This document shows, in pieces, positions 51,101 to 59,236 of a stretch of DNA of 64,000 bases. The notes beneath the pieces were generated by a model. It was not told the origin of the DNA, searched no databases, and worked only from the letters and a program-made list of their open reading frames with translations. The translations under genes and the position numbers were made by a program. Source of the DNA: Ruminococcaceae bacterium YRB3002 (GTDB lineage: Bacteria; Bacillota; Clostridia; Saccharofermentanales; Saccharofermentanaceae); assembly GCA_900099715.1 (NCBI GenBank), contig FMTG01000009.1:58119-122118 (forward strand), given 5' to 3'. The stretch's first letter is position 1. Each line of letters opens with the position of its first letter.

Positions 51101-51874
51101 TTATTCCGTTTTACGCATGTCTCTGCCGTTGCATTCCAAGCGATACGCCTTGGCGGTCATCCTGCTTAGGCAGGCATCCGCGTAAGTACTGTCCTTGAAC
51201 AAGTCCCACCAGCTTGCGACGGGAAGCTGAGATACAATCATGGTGGCTTTTCTTGAATCGCGCGTTTCAATAATCTCGAAGAGATCTCGACATTTATCCA
51301 TATCCAGTTCCATTAAGCCGAAGTCGTCGATTACAAGCAGATCGTACGCGGACATCTCGTTCGTATACTCATAGCTTGAGTTTGTCTTTCTGGCCTTCTC
51401 GCTCTGTTGCAGCAGTGTGTTAGCTCTAATGTATTTTACAGTTCTAAGCTGTTGCAGTGCCGTTATGCAGAAAGCATTGGCTATGTGCGTCTTGCCGGCT
51501 CCAGCACTTCCGGTTATCAGAAGATTCTTGGGCTCATCAATCCAGCTACATGTCTGAAGCTTCTCTATGGTGTGAGTATCAAGCTTCCTGTCAGGTTCAT
51601 ACAGTGATTCGTCAAAGTCTGCATGCGGATACTTGAGGGTAGCTTTGCGCAGCAACTTGTTGAACTTGGTTGTTTGTCGCTGATCCCATTCGTAGTTAAT
51701 CAGAGCCGTTATCCTGGTATGGAAATCGTCAAGTTCAGAGTTAGGATTAAGGAACTGTTGCTCCAGGGCTTCTGCCATATGCGACAACTTAAACTTGAAG
51801 AGCCTGTCCAACAGAATGTTTTCTTCCGTCGTCAGTTGCGGATTGTATGTGTAGTCTTTTTGTCTGTATGCCAT
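51101..51874 (-). CDS. istB: IS21-family helper ATPase IstB
   Basis: 257 residues, AAA+ DnaC-like ATPase with Walker A GSAGAGKTH and Walker B LLVIDDFGL. It acts with IstA in target selection and transposition. It starts 12 bp after the istA stop. Confidence 0.93.
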   Translation of the reverse strand: MAYRQKDYTYNPQLTTEENILLDRLFKFKLSHMAEALEQQFLNPNSELDDFHTRITALINYEWDQRQTTKFNKLLRKATLKYPHADFDESLYEPDRKLDTHTIEKLQTCSWIDEPKNLLITGSAGAGKTHIANAFCITALQQLRTVKYIRANTLLQQSEKARKTNSSYEYTNEMSAYDLLVIDDFGLMELDMDKCRDLFEIIETRDSRKATMIVSQLPVASWWDLFKDSTYADACLSRMTAKAYRLECNGRDMRKTE

Positions 51875-51886
51875 AGTCGTTCACCT

Positions 51887-53437
51887 TTACTTATAGAAGT
51901 CCTTTCCTCTGATGTTCTCATGCTGCGGAAGATGTTCTTCTGAACATGGTTCACCGGATTGCAGCTTTCCGAGCACTTGTTTGAAGGTTTTATATCTGCA
52001 CGAGTTCATCTCAATACACTGACGTGCAACTTCCTCGACAATTCCGTGAGGCAGATCCTTAACAGAATGCAGGATTCCCGCACAAGCGTTATAAGATTGT
52101 TCTTCGTGCTTTGAGGATTTGAGCATCCGGTCGATGAATTCCGACATGCTGGGACCAACAACAGATGCCCATCTTCTGTAATATGCCCCATCCTTAGAGT
52201 TAACTTCCTTATAGTAAAGGTGTTCCGGTCTCATGTGACTGTCTTCAGTTATATAACGCGGAAAGTCACGGTAAGATCGCTTATGTTTGCATAACAGACG
52301 GTTGTAACTGTCACATATCCTTATCTCTGTATGCGTAGCCTTTAAGATTGCAGGCTTACCACATTGTGTGTAAACTACAGAGTAGTAGTGGCCATCGTAC
52401 TCTATGTGGTAGTTATCAGGAACCTTGCTGATTGCTTTGTAATCGCATACCGTGAAGATTTCATGTGGTAGTGGTTTCATACACGGTTTGTCGTAACGTT
52501 CGAAGGCATCCAGTCTTGAATAAGGTCTGTTCTGGAACTTCCTGGAGTTGAGAACTGCTACTTTTTCTTTTATATCCCGGTTTAGCTCTTCCAGTGATGT
52601 ATATGTCCGTTCTTTCAAGGGTTCGATCAGGTGCGTCTCAAGATACCGGACATGGTTCTCGACCGTTGCTTTGCCTCGCGGCTTGCGTGGCGGCGGGGGA
52701 AGAACGATGGTGTCGTAGAAGTCTTCCAAATCTGAATACACGCTCTGTAAGACCAACTCATCCTTTGAGTGTTTGGTCACTGCAGTTTTAAGGTTATCCG
52801 GGACAAAATACTTGGCGATACCGCCATAGAACTGAACCGCGTGAATCGTACCCTCTACAAAATTCGATAACTTCTCGTTAAGGAAGGCTTCAGCGTAGAT
52901 AAGGCTGCTTACGCCGAGTGTTGTAGCAAAGAAATGCACCTTGCGCAACTCGCCCGTATTAGGATCTAACAGAAGATATGGCTGATCTCCTACCCAGTCT
53001 ATATACATCTTTTCTCCGGGTACTCTTTCTACAGCCATTGTTGCATCTCGCTTGCCATAGTGAGACTCCACAAAGCGGTTATAGTACTCGTAGAATTGAG
53101 ATTGTTCGTATCCATCCGGGTGTTCTGTTTTGTACTCGATCCAGCAGTAAGCAATGTTTACCTTACTGCCTTTGGCATGTATCCGGTCGTAGTAGTACTG
53201 GAAATCCGGTAGCGGAATATCCTTACGTCTGACTTGTTCTGGTGGATAGATAAGCTCCTCGACAGTGTGTGGCTCCATCTTCCGCAGTTCTTCCAACGTT
53301 AATCCTGATGCTTCGAATCTGCTCAAGATCCGTTGTGTTGTGCCTGAACCGATGTGATACCGTTTCTGTATAACGGAGAACGAGCATTCATTCTGCCGCA
53401 TCTGTATCACGCCGATTATCGTATTGAAATCTTGCAT
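51887..53437 (-). CDS. istA: IS21-family transposase IstA
   Basis: 516 residues from ATG 53437 (AGGAGG 10 bp upstream; an ATG three codons earlier is too close to it). N-terminal HTH (CSFSVIQKRYHIGSGTTQRI) and DDE domain with Asp in YIDWVGD, Asp in FVPDNLKTAV and Glu in GKATVENHVR. All three catalytic residues are present. Confidence 0.93.
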   Translation of the reverse strand: MQDFNTIIGVIQMRQNECSFSVIQKRYHIGSGTTQRILSRFEASGLTLEELRKMEPHTVEELIYPPEQVRRKDIPLPDFQYYYDRIHAKGSKVNIAYCWIEYKTEHPDGYEQSQFYEYYNRFVESHYGKRDATMAVERVPGEKMYIDWVGDQPYLLLDPNTGELRKVHFFATTLGVSSLIYAEAFLNEKLSNFVEGTIHAVQFYGGIAKYFVPDNLKTAVTKHSKDELVLQSVYSDLEDFYDTIVLPPPPRKPRGKATVENHVRYLETHLIEPLKERTYTSLEELNRDIKEKVAVLNSRKFQNRPYSRLDAFERYDKPCMKPLPHEIFTVCDYKAISKVPDNYHIEYDGHYYSVVYTQCGKPAILKATHTEIRICDSYNRLLCKHKRSYRDFPRYITEDSHMRPEHLYYKEVNSKDGAYYRRWASVVGPSMSEFIDRMLKSSKHEEQSYNACAGILHSVKDLPHGIVEEVARQCIEMNSCRYKTFKQVLGKLQSGEPCSEEHLPQHENIRGKDFYK

Positions 53438-53932
53438 GGTTTCCATGCCTCCTTTCTGCAGCATACATGCTGCAGAAAAGACTATATCACGGTTAGAAAT
53501 CTATGCCGTTAGAAGCGGAAACTCATGCCGTTCGCACCGGAATGACCATGCCGCCGTTAGCGGAATCGGCGTTCCGTCAAAGCGGAATTTGCAAAAAACA
53601 ACTTATTGTAGATATTAGATATGTAATAGATTTCTCAAAAACAATAAGTTTATATTGGGATTGATATCCTGTGACAAGGTAATTATTGAGACATCTCTTT
53701 TACAATTGGACGATACTTATGTGTGATATCTAATACTGTCTGTATACACACATATCTGACTTCTATTAAGATCTCAATCCACAAAACCAAGGATGGCATG
53801 GTGTATAATAAATATATCGAACCTTGATAATTGAATAGATACCTTGTTACACACATGATTGGTGCACAAGGTTTATACTATTCAATAAGTCCATCTGTGA
53901 TAAGTGGCGGAAGATTTTGTTAGGAACAAGAA

Positions 53933-53952
53933 TGTTCCCCAATTGTTCCCAA
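53933..53952 (+). repeat. Right arm-type direct repeats
   Basis: TGTTCCCCAA and TGTTCCCAA, spaced by one base, in the same orientation as the left pair at 28886-28905. Confidence 0.6.
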
Positions 53953-54052
53953 AAGCTCCGGGAAAGAGACGGAATACAAAGAATAGATGGATTTTGGCCA
54001 CAAGATGTTGTGCTTAAGAAACGAGATAAACACAACATATAGGAGACCGCAC

Positions 54053-54064
54053 AGAACTCGAATA
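54053..54064 (+). repeat. attR core repeat
   Basis: AGAACTCGAATA, identical to the end of guaA at 28826-28837. The bases after it (ATGAAA) would give guaA a TAA stop before integration. Confidence 0.72.
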
Positions 54065-54078
54065 ATGAAAAAACGCTT

Positions 54079-54103
54079 AAAATGCCCTAAAATAGGGCAT
54101 TTT
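54079..54103 (+). terminator. Hairpin, probably the original guaA terminator
   Basis: AAAATGCCCT (54079-54088) and AGGGCATTTT (54094-54103), a 10-bp stem with 5-nt loop ending in T residues, 15 bp after attR. Confidence 0.7.
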
Positions 54104-54111
54104 CAATTTCA

Positions 54112-54130
54112 ATGTCAACAAAATGTCAAC
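54112..54130 (+). repeat. Paired ATGTCAAC repeats beyond attR
   Basis: ATGTCAAC-AAA-ATGTCAAC. The arrangement mimics the arm repeats of the element (two 8-9 bp copies after a terminator following the att core) but with different sequence, hinting at a second integration at the same site. Confidence 0.45.
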
Positions 54131-54219
54131 ATAAAATGGCACCTCACTAATTTTATGTCAGGGTGTGCCTGTTTTTATTTACTGGTTCTGCAACTCAAAA
54201 AGTTATCAAGAGAACTTTA

Positions 54220-54246
54220 CCCGGATGATATAATTACCTTGTCTGA
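54220..54246 (+). repeat. Recurring promoter-like element, copy A
   Basis: CCCGGATGATATAAT followed by TACCTTGTCTGA; it contains an extended -10 (TGATATAAT). Copies B (56126-56152) and C (59155-59181) differ by one to three bases. It probably drives the MBL hydrolase gene. Confidence 0.7.
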
Positions 54247-54306
54247 AGGAGTGATCCCTTAGTCAAGAAAAATAGCAGCAAGAACGAATAAGGGAGAAGG
54301 ATTCAG

Positions 54307-55122
54307 TTGGATAAGATCATAGTCGGTATAGATAATATCCCATCGGATGGATTAAAAAAGGAGTGGGGATTATCGCTGTATATTGAACACGGCGGTAAGA
54401 AGATCCTGCTCGATACCGGCGGGTCCGATCTTTTCCTGCGTAATTATGCGAAACTCGGGATTGATATCAGCGATGTGGATTACGGTGTATTAAGTCATGC
54501 ACACTGCGATCACGCAAACGGTATTCCCGCATTCTTTGAACATAACGGCAAAGCCAAGTTCTATGTAAGCGAAAAGACTGCTCCGGATTGCTATGGCAGG
54601 TTATTGTTTATTACGTTTTATTGCGGCATACCCAAGACCTTGCTGGATGATCACGCTGACAGGATAGTAAAGGTCTCCGATGTATATAAGATCTCTGACG
54701 GAGTATTCATCGTTCCCCACAAAAACGGCGGTTATCCTGATATCGGCAGGAAGGGTCATATGCTCAGGAAAACCAAGGCCGGATTCGTTCCGGATGATCT
54801 TTGTCACGAGCAGAGTCTTGTCCTTGAAACCGGGAAAGGCCTTGTAATACTAAATTCCTGTTCTCACAGCGGCCCGGGGATAGTCATTGATGAAGTCAGG
54901 AAGGCATTTCCCGACCAGCATATCTACGGGTATCTTGGAGGACTGCACCTATGGAACAGCAGCGAAAGGGATATCAGGGAGGTTGCTCATGATCTTAAGG
55001 CAGCAGGGCTCGAATATATCGGAACAGGACATTGTACTAAAAACAGGGCTTTCGGAATACTGAAAGAAGAACTGGGTGATAAGATAGAACAGTTCAGGAC
55101 CGGTCTGGTAATAGAGTTTTAA
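54307..55122 (+). CDS. MBL-fold metallohydrolase
   Basis: 271 residues starting at TTG 54307 behind GGGAGAAGG. Metal motif SHAHCDHANG (HxHxDH type), later His in NSCSHSGPG and a late GTGHCTKNRA. It resembles the subgroup annotated as dihydropterin-aminobenzene-phosphate synthase-like hydrolases; the substrate is uncertain. Single gene with its own promoter-like element. Confidence 0.88.
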   Translation: MDKIIVGIDNIPSDGLKKEWGLSLYIEHGGKKILLDTGGSDLFLRNYAKLGIDISDVDYGVLSHAHCDHANGIPAFFEHNGKAKFYVSEKTAPDCYGRLLFITFYCGIPKTLLDDHADRIVKVSDVYKISDGVFIVPHKNGGYPDIGRKGHMLRKTKAGFVPDDLCHEQSLVLETGKGLVILNSCSHSGPGIVIDEVRKAFPDQHIYGYLGGLHLWNSSERDIREVAHDLKAAGLEYIGTGHCTKNRAFGILKEELGDKIEQFRTGLVIEF

Positions 55123-55158
55123 ATCTACAGTAAAACTAATTGAGAAGCAGGTGTGATA

Positions 55159-55704
55159 ATGAACGCTTTGATAATTAATTGCAGTCCCGTCAGGACAGGA
55201 GCAACAGCTGAGATAGTAAAGATTGTGGAAGGTGAGCTTAAGTCCCGCTATGATACCAGGTGCATTTGTATAGATGATTATAAATTTGCGTTTTGCAGAG
55301 GCTGCAGAGCGTGTCATAAGACGGCTCAGTGTGTCATGAGCGATGCTCAGGTGATACGGGACATAATGAATGAGTTCGATAATGCTGAGATTATCGTATC
55401 GGTTGCACCTTCATACTGGGCTGATATTCCCGGACAGTTCAAATCATTTATAGACAGGGTAACGCCGTGGTGTAATACTCATGAACCACATGCGACCATT
55501 AAGCAGGGCAAAAGAGGTTATGCCATTGCTCTCAGGACCGGTCCTAATATGCCTGAATGTGAGAGACTTATCGGCAGCATAGAACATTTCTACGGACATC
55601 TCGAGATTGAGTGCGAAGGACATCTGGGTCTGACATCGCTCGAATACAGGGAACAAGTTGAATCCAGGAAACAGGAGATCCTGGACTTTTGTAAGAGCAT
55701 TTGA
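55159..55704 (+). CDS. NADPH-dependent FMN reductase / flavodoxin-fold oxidoreductase
   Basis: 181 residues from ATG 55159. Flavin phosphate loop NCSPVRTGATAEIVK and a Cys cluster FCRGCRACHKTAQC, typical of the iron-sulfur-flavoprotein-like NAD(P)H oxidoreductases, then SVAPSYWADIPGQFKSFIDR. Cytosolic. It follows the MBL gene by about 35 bp, possibly cotranscribed. Confidence 0.85.
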   Translation: MNALIINCSPVRTGATAEIVKIVEGELKSRYDTRCICIDDYKFAFCRGCRACHKTAQCVMSDAQVIRDIMNEFDNAEIIVSVAPSYWADIPGQFKSFIDRVTPWCNTHEPHATIKQGKRGYAIALRTGPNMPECERLIGSIEHFYGHLEIECEGHLGLTSLEYREQVESRKQEILDFCKSI

Positions 55705-55735
55705 CGCTTTAGGTATTAGTAAAAATAATCATCAG

Positions 55736-55925
55736 TTTTATAGACGATAACCAACGAAATGTTTTACATTACCTTGCAGATAACCCGTACTCTTCTCTGC
55801 AGGCTGTAGCTGATTCATGCTCTTTGAGTCTTGGAGGTGTTAAAAAGATTGTTGGTAAAATACAGGATATGGAACTACTTGAAAGGAAGGGTCCCAAAAA
55901 CAATCCACAGTGGATAGTTAGGTAA
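55736..55925 (+). pseudogene. C-terminal winged-helix fragment of a DNA-binding protein
   Basis: An open frame with no start reads FIDDNQRNVLHYLADNPYSS, then SCSLSLGGVKKIVGKIQDME and ends NNPQWIVR. It matches the C-terminal winged helix of ATP-binding transcriptional regulator-like proteins. The 5' part is missing. Confidence 0.6.
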
Positions 55926-55961
55926 ATCAGGAATATAGACAACTAATGAGGTTTGATAAAA

Positions 55962-56099
55962 ATGTTGGATAGAACGATTCCGTTTTACAATACAATCCTG
56001 AGGTGTGATTGTTACCAGACGAAGGATGCAGTTCTTCCCGAAGGTTATTCTGTGGTCACATATCAGCCCGGTTGCGAATTGTTCCGCTGCCCTGTTTGA
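55962..56099 (+). pseudogene. N-terminal fragment of a GNAT acetyltransferase
   Basis: 45 codons: MLDRTIPFYNTILRCDCYQT ... LPEGYSVVTYQPGCEL, the typical beginning of a GNAT subgroup, then a stop. Copy B of the recurring element follows 27 bp later. Confidence 0.6.
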
Positions 56100-56125
56100 T
56101 TCTGTGCAAGATAAATCGGAGTTTG

Positions 56126-56152
56126 CCGGGATGGTATAATTATCTTGTCTGA
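56126..56152 (+). repeat. Recurring promoter-like element, copy B
   Basis: CCGGGATGGTATAAT followed by TATCTTGTCTGA, with extended -10 TGGTATAAT, upstream of the zinc-ribbon protein gene. Confidence 0.7.
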
Positions 56153-56213
56153 ACGTAATTGTTAACCGCAGGGAACATTGTAACTAAGATGCACAATAAG
56201 GGGGATACTATCT

Positions 56214-57371
56214 GTGAAATGCAGCAACTGTGGCGGAACATTAAGATACGATATTGCCAGTTATGGTCTGGTATGTGATCTCTGTGGAACGGTAAAACGT
56301 CTTCACAGACCTGAAGAAAGTGCTGCAATAGGCGAATTCGACTTTGCGACCGCATTAAGAGGTAACGGCACAAATTGGGGTGTTGCAAAAAGACTCGTAA
56401 CTTGTAAGAGCTGCGGAGCCGCGCTGCTTAGTGATCCGGACCAGATGTCAGGTATGTGCCCGTACTGCGGTTCGGCAGTAGTATTGTCGGCAGAAGATGC
56501 TGATTGCGGAGTTGCACCCAGCGCGATAATTCCTTTCACTCTTACCAAGGAGCAGGTTGCCGAGAAGTTTTACAGATGGAATAAATTTGCATTCTGGTCT
56601 CCGGAGAAATTCAGAAGAGGCAAGATCTTGTCGGATCTTGTTCCACTATATATTCCATACTGGTCGTTTGAAGCAGATGTGGTAACGACATACTCCGGTA
56701 AGTTCGGATACACTGTGGGCAGTGGTGACAGCGCGAAAACTAATGTGTATCTGAAGACCGGAATAGCCGAAAAGCATATCAGCGAATTCAATGTCTGCGG
56801 AAGCAGAAAGTTCTTTAATGACAAGATGCTGAATAATGTGGTCTCATTCAAGAGCCGCGAGTGCCTGCCATACACACCCGAGATGTTATCAGGCATGGCA
56901 GCGGAAATCTATACGATTGGCATCGATGAGGCATGGAATTATGCCAAGACAGTCGGTCTCAAGAAAGATATTCTGGAATCCACCCGTGAACATGAGAATG
57001 CAGATTCCTATTCGGATGTGGTTTGTTCGACGGAGTTTTATAACGTCAAATTCAAATATGTTCTGGTCCCTGTATATCTCGCCGGCTGCAAGTACGGTGG
57101 CAAGATATACAATGTGGTAGCGAGCGGTACTAACGGCAGAGGCAATTGCAGCAGGCCTGTCTCCATAGCCAAATTTATTATCACGCCATTACTATTCCTG
57201 GCATACTTCCTGATAGGTTCCATTCTGAATCTGGGTTTCTGGTATTTTCAGATTGGAATTGCACTGCCATTTATAGCCATCGCTATATTTGTGGTCATGT
57301 TCATGATCGCTTTCGGAAAGCAGCGTGAGCAGGAAGCCAAGGAGCGAGAACAATATTATTCCGGGAAATAA
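56214..57371 (+). CDS. Membrane protein with two N-terminal zinc ribbons
   Basis: 385 residues starting at GTG 56214. Zinc ribbons: MKCSNCGG ... CDLCGT and CKSCGA ... CPYCGS. A central domain without known fold (IIPFTLTKEQVAEKFYRW, LVPLYIPYWSFEADV) and two C-terminal helices (about 312-332 and 338-362) follow. Proteins of this plan are widespread and of unknown function. Confidence 0.82.
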   Translation: MKCSNCGGTLRYDIASYGLVCDLCGTVKRLHRPEESAAIGEFDFATALRGNGTNWGVAKRLVTCKSCGAALLSDPDQMSGMCPYCGSAVVLSAEDADCGVAPSAIIPFTLTKEQVAEKFYRWNKFAFWSPEKFRRGKILSDLVPLYIPYWSFEADVVTTYSGKFGYTVGSGDSAKTNVYLKTGIAEKHISEFNVCGSRKFFNDKMLNNVVSFKSRECLPYTPEMLSGMAAEIYTIGIDEAWNYAKTVGLKKDILESTREHENADSYSDVVCSTEFYNVKFKYVLVPVYLAGCKYGGKIYNVVASGTNGRGNCSRPVSIAKFIITPLLFLAYFLIGSILNLGFWYFQIGIALPFIAIAIFVVMFMIAFGKQREQEAKEREQYYSGK

Positions 57372-57413
57372 GGAATCTGGATAAATGGTTTAGTAAGAGG
57401 TGATCAGATCAAA

Positions 57414-58007
57414 ATGAAAGTTTTAATTGTTTATTGTCATCCGAGTAAAAACAGTTTCACATACGAAGTGAAAGAGACTTTTATCAAAGGACTGGAGAGT
57501 GCAGGGCATACATATGTAATTTCTGATCTGTATGCAGATGGCTTCAATCCCGTGATGTCGGAAAACGAGTATATAAGAGAAGGATTTTACAATATGGACA
57601 GTCCTGTAGCGGAGGACGTTCTTCTTGAGCAGAAAAAGATAAATGAAGCAGATGTGATAGCTTTTATTTACCCTGATTTCTGGACTTCGTCTCCCGCTAT
57701 GTTAGAGGGATGGTTTCAACGTGTATGGACTTACGGATTTGCATATGGAGATGATCCATCTATGAAGTGTCTTAAAAAAGCATTGTTTTTGATTACCATG
57801 GGCGGTTCATTAAAAGATGAGATAAGAAGAGATCAGTTAGAAGCAATGAAGACGGTTATGGTTGGTGACCGGATCAGAAATAGAGCAACAACATGCGAAG
57901 TATATGCTTTTGATGAGATGACCAGAGGCCATGGTAATGAAGCTAACAGGGATGAAAACGTTGGTAAGCATCTAAGAAAAGTATTTAAAATTGCAGAAAA
58001 AATATAA
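57414..58007 (+). CDS. NAD(P)H dehydrogenase (quinone)-like flavodoxin-fold protein
   Basis: 197 residues: VLIVYCHPSKNSFTYEVKE binds flavin phosphate; AFIYPDFWTSSPAMLEGWFQ and LITMGGS are typical of the NQO1/MdaB/KefF family. Soluble FAD/FMN enzyme reducing quinones or electrophiles. Single gene. Confidence 0.88.
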   Translation: MKVLIVYCHPSKNSFTYEVKETFIKGLESAGHTYVISDLYADGFNPVMSENEYIREGFYNMDSPVAEDVLLEQKKINEADVIAFIYPDFWTSSPAMLEGWFQRVWTYGFAYGDDPSMKCLKKALFLITMGGSLKDEIRRDQLEAMKTVMVGDRIRNRATTCEVYAFDEMTRGHGNEANRDENVGKHLRKVFKIAEKI

Positions 58008-58030
58008 AAGGGAAAAAGACTTACGTAACT

Positions 58031-58543
58031 ATGGGGATAATTAAAGAGATATTTGGTAAGGTAAGAATATATCAGCTTCGTTCACGCGTTGATAGCCGTG
58101 GATTAATGTCATATGTTTTCGACGAAAACATCTATGATTTCAGCATTAAAGAAGCCAGAATTTACAGCATGCCCAAGGAAGGCACTTTCTTTGGAATACA
58201 CTATAAAGAAGAAAGCAGCCCGATGACGAAACTGGTTACAGTCATAAAAGGCAAAGGGATGGATTATGTTATAGATCTGAGAAAAGGATCACCGACCTAC
58301 CTTCAGTGGGAATCGATTGAACTATCAGAAGAAAATGCCCTTGCAGTGCAGATCCCGGCAGGATTTGGTCATGCATTTATTTCATTGCAAAAAGATACGA
58401 TACAGTTATACGCAGTAGACAGAAGCGGAGCCGATGCTCATTCTGAACATATTAACTATAGTGATCCGCAGATTGGGCTCAAACTTCCGATGCCTGTTTC
58501 TGAGATTTCGGATTATGATCAGAATGCTCCTTTTGTCTTTTAG
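58031..58543 (+). CDS. dTDP-4-dehydrorhamnose 3,5-epimerase-like (RmlC-type) cupin
   Basis: 170 residues: DSRGLMSYVF near the start, GTFFGIHYKE, KLVTVIKGKGMDYVIDLRKG, then IPAGFGHAFISL, the usual RmlC core with catalytic His positions. No other rhamnose genes are near, so it may act on another nucleotide sugar. Confidence 0.8.
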   Translation: MGIIKEIFGKVRIYQLRSRVDSRGLMSYVFDENIYDFSIKEARIYSMPKEGTFFGIHYKEESSPMTKLVTVIKGKGMDYVIDLRKGSPTYLQWESIELSEENALAVQIPAGFGHAFISLQKDTIQLYAVDRSGADAHSEHINYSDPQIGLKLPMPVSEISDYDQNAPFVF

Positions 58544-58558
58544 TGAACCGGAGGATCT

Positions 58559-59050
58559 ATGAGTAAAAAAATTGCTATAAGACTTGCAGATATGACATAC
58601 ATTGATAGCTGCGTGGAGATCTTGCAGGATTCTGTGCTTGGAAAAGCATATTTCAGCGATCACAAAAAGGCAACTGACATGCTCTCATATGCAGTGGCAC
58701 AAAACAACGTATATGTTGCGTTGGATGAACATGGAAAATGTCTGGGGTTTATCTACTACATGACAAAAGGTGTCTTTGGAAGTTACCCGTATCTGCATAT
58801 TATTGCAGTTAAAGAAGAATACAGAAGTCATGGCATCGGGAAACAGCTTATGAGATTTTTCGAGGATAATGCTTCTGATCAGCCTCGGGCTAGATACTTT
58901 TTAACTGTAGATGACTTTAATCCAGGAGCAAGGAAATTATATGAAAACCTGGGATATAAATGTGTTGGAGAACTTCCTGACTTTTATAAACAGGGGATCA
59001 ATTGCTATCTGATGATGAAAACCAGAGGAATAGAAAATGATCGAAACTAA
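58559..59050 (+). CDS. GNAT N-acetyltransferase
   Basis: 163 residues behind GGAGGAT. Acetyl-CoA motif VKEEYRSHGIGKQLMRFFED and late FNPGARKLYENLGYKCVGE. Substrate unknown. It overlaps the start of the next GNAT fragment by 14 bp. Confidence 0.88.
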   Translation: MSKKIAIRLADMTYIDSCVEILQDSVLGKAYFSDHKKATDMLSYAVAQNNVYVALDEHGKCLGFIYYMTKGVFGSYPYLHIIAVKEEYRSHGIGKQLMRFFEDNASDQPRARYFLTVDDFNPGARKLYENLGYKCVGELPDFYKQGINCYLMMKTRGIENDRN

Positions 59051-59168
59051 GCGTTTGTTATTACGTGAATTTATGAAAGTAGATTACGATGATATGTATG
59101 AATTCCTGTCGCAGCTCGAAAATGACGAATTTGAAGGTTATCCCGATATCATTGCCCGGATGATATAA
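59037..59168 (+). pseudogene. N-terminal fragment of a RimJ/RimL-type GNAT
   Basis: MIETKRLLLREFMKVDYDDM ... YEFLSQLENDEFEGYPDI, then a stop that lies inside copy C of the recurring element. The remaining two thirds of the enzyme are missing. Confidence 0.65.
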
Positions 59169-59181
59169 TTATCTTGTCTGA
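59155..59181 (+). repeat. Recurring promoter-like element, copy C
   Basis: CCCGGATGATATAAT followed by TATCTTGTCTGA, then GGAGTGATT as after copy A. It terminates a GNAT fragment and precedes the VOC gene. Confidence 0.7.
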
Positions 59182-59236
59182 GGAGTGATTGCTTTATACA
59201 GATTAGGAGAAAAGAGACTAGTACAGAGGGATGCAT

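Larger units (their letters stand above)
51013..53593 (-). mobile_element. IS21-family insertion sequence, complete (2581 bp)
   Basis: Ends begin TGCAAATTCCGCT on both strands (51013 on plus, 53593 on minus). An 8-bp target duplication AAAAACAA flanks it (51005-51012 and 53594-53601). Internal end repeats carry several TTCCGCT and GGCATG units. It carries istA and istB on the minus strand, both intact, so it is probably functional. Confidence 0.92.
50866..53664 (+). pseudogene. Small gene interrupted by the IS21-family element
   Basis: AGGAGG precedes ATG 50866. The frame runs MANIGKQLERAITDNLKERG ... LIYSTIKKQ up to 51012, then enters the insertion sequence. Joining 51012 to 53602 removes the element and one copy of the target duplication and continues in frame as LIVDIRYVIDFSKTISLYWD to a stop at 53664, giving 69 residues. 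Probably an immunity-type gene paired with the toxin remnant before it. Confidence 0.75.
28826..54064 (+). mobile_element. Integrated mobilizable element (about 25.2 kb) at the 3' end of guaA
   Basis: The 12-bp repeat AGAACTCGAATA occurs at 28826-28837 (guaA end) and 54053-54064. Just inside each end is a pair of direct repeats: TGTTCCCAA twice at 28886-28905, and TGTTCCCCAA plus TGTTCCCAA at 53933-53952, as expected of integrase arm sites. Between them lie an XRE repressor, excisionase-like gene, tyrosine integrase, MobC-like, DUF3847-like, oriT and relaxase. No type IV secretion or coupling genes are visible, so it is mobilizable rather than self-transmissible. Beyond the right repeat, a hairpin (54079-54103) looks like the original guaA terminator. 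The cargo is the iron-type cluster at 34.5-50.2 kb. Confidence 0.78.
53665..54306. other. Gene-free right end of the guaA element and junction
   Basis: 640 bp without a convincing gene. It holds the right arm repeats (53933-53952), the attR core (54053-54064), a hairpin (54079-54103), paired ATGTCAAC repeats (54112-54130) and the first copy of the recurring promoter-like element (54220-54246). The part 53665-53930 is AT-rich with no further structure I can support. Confidence 0.6.
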
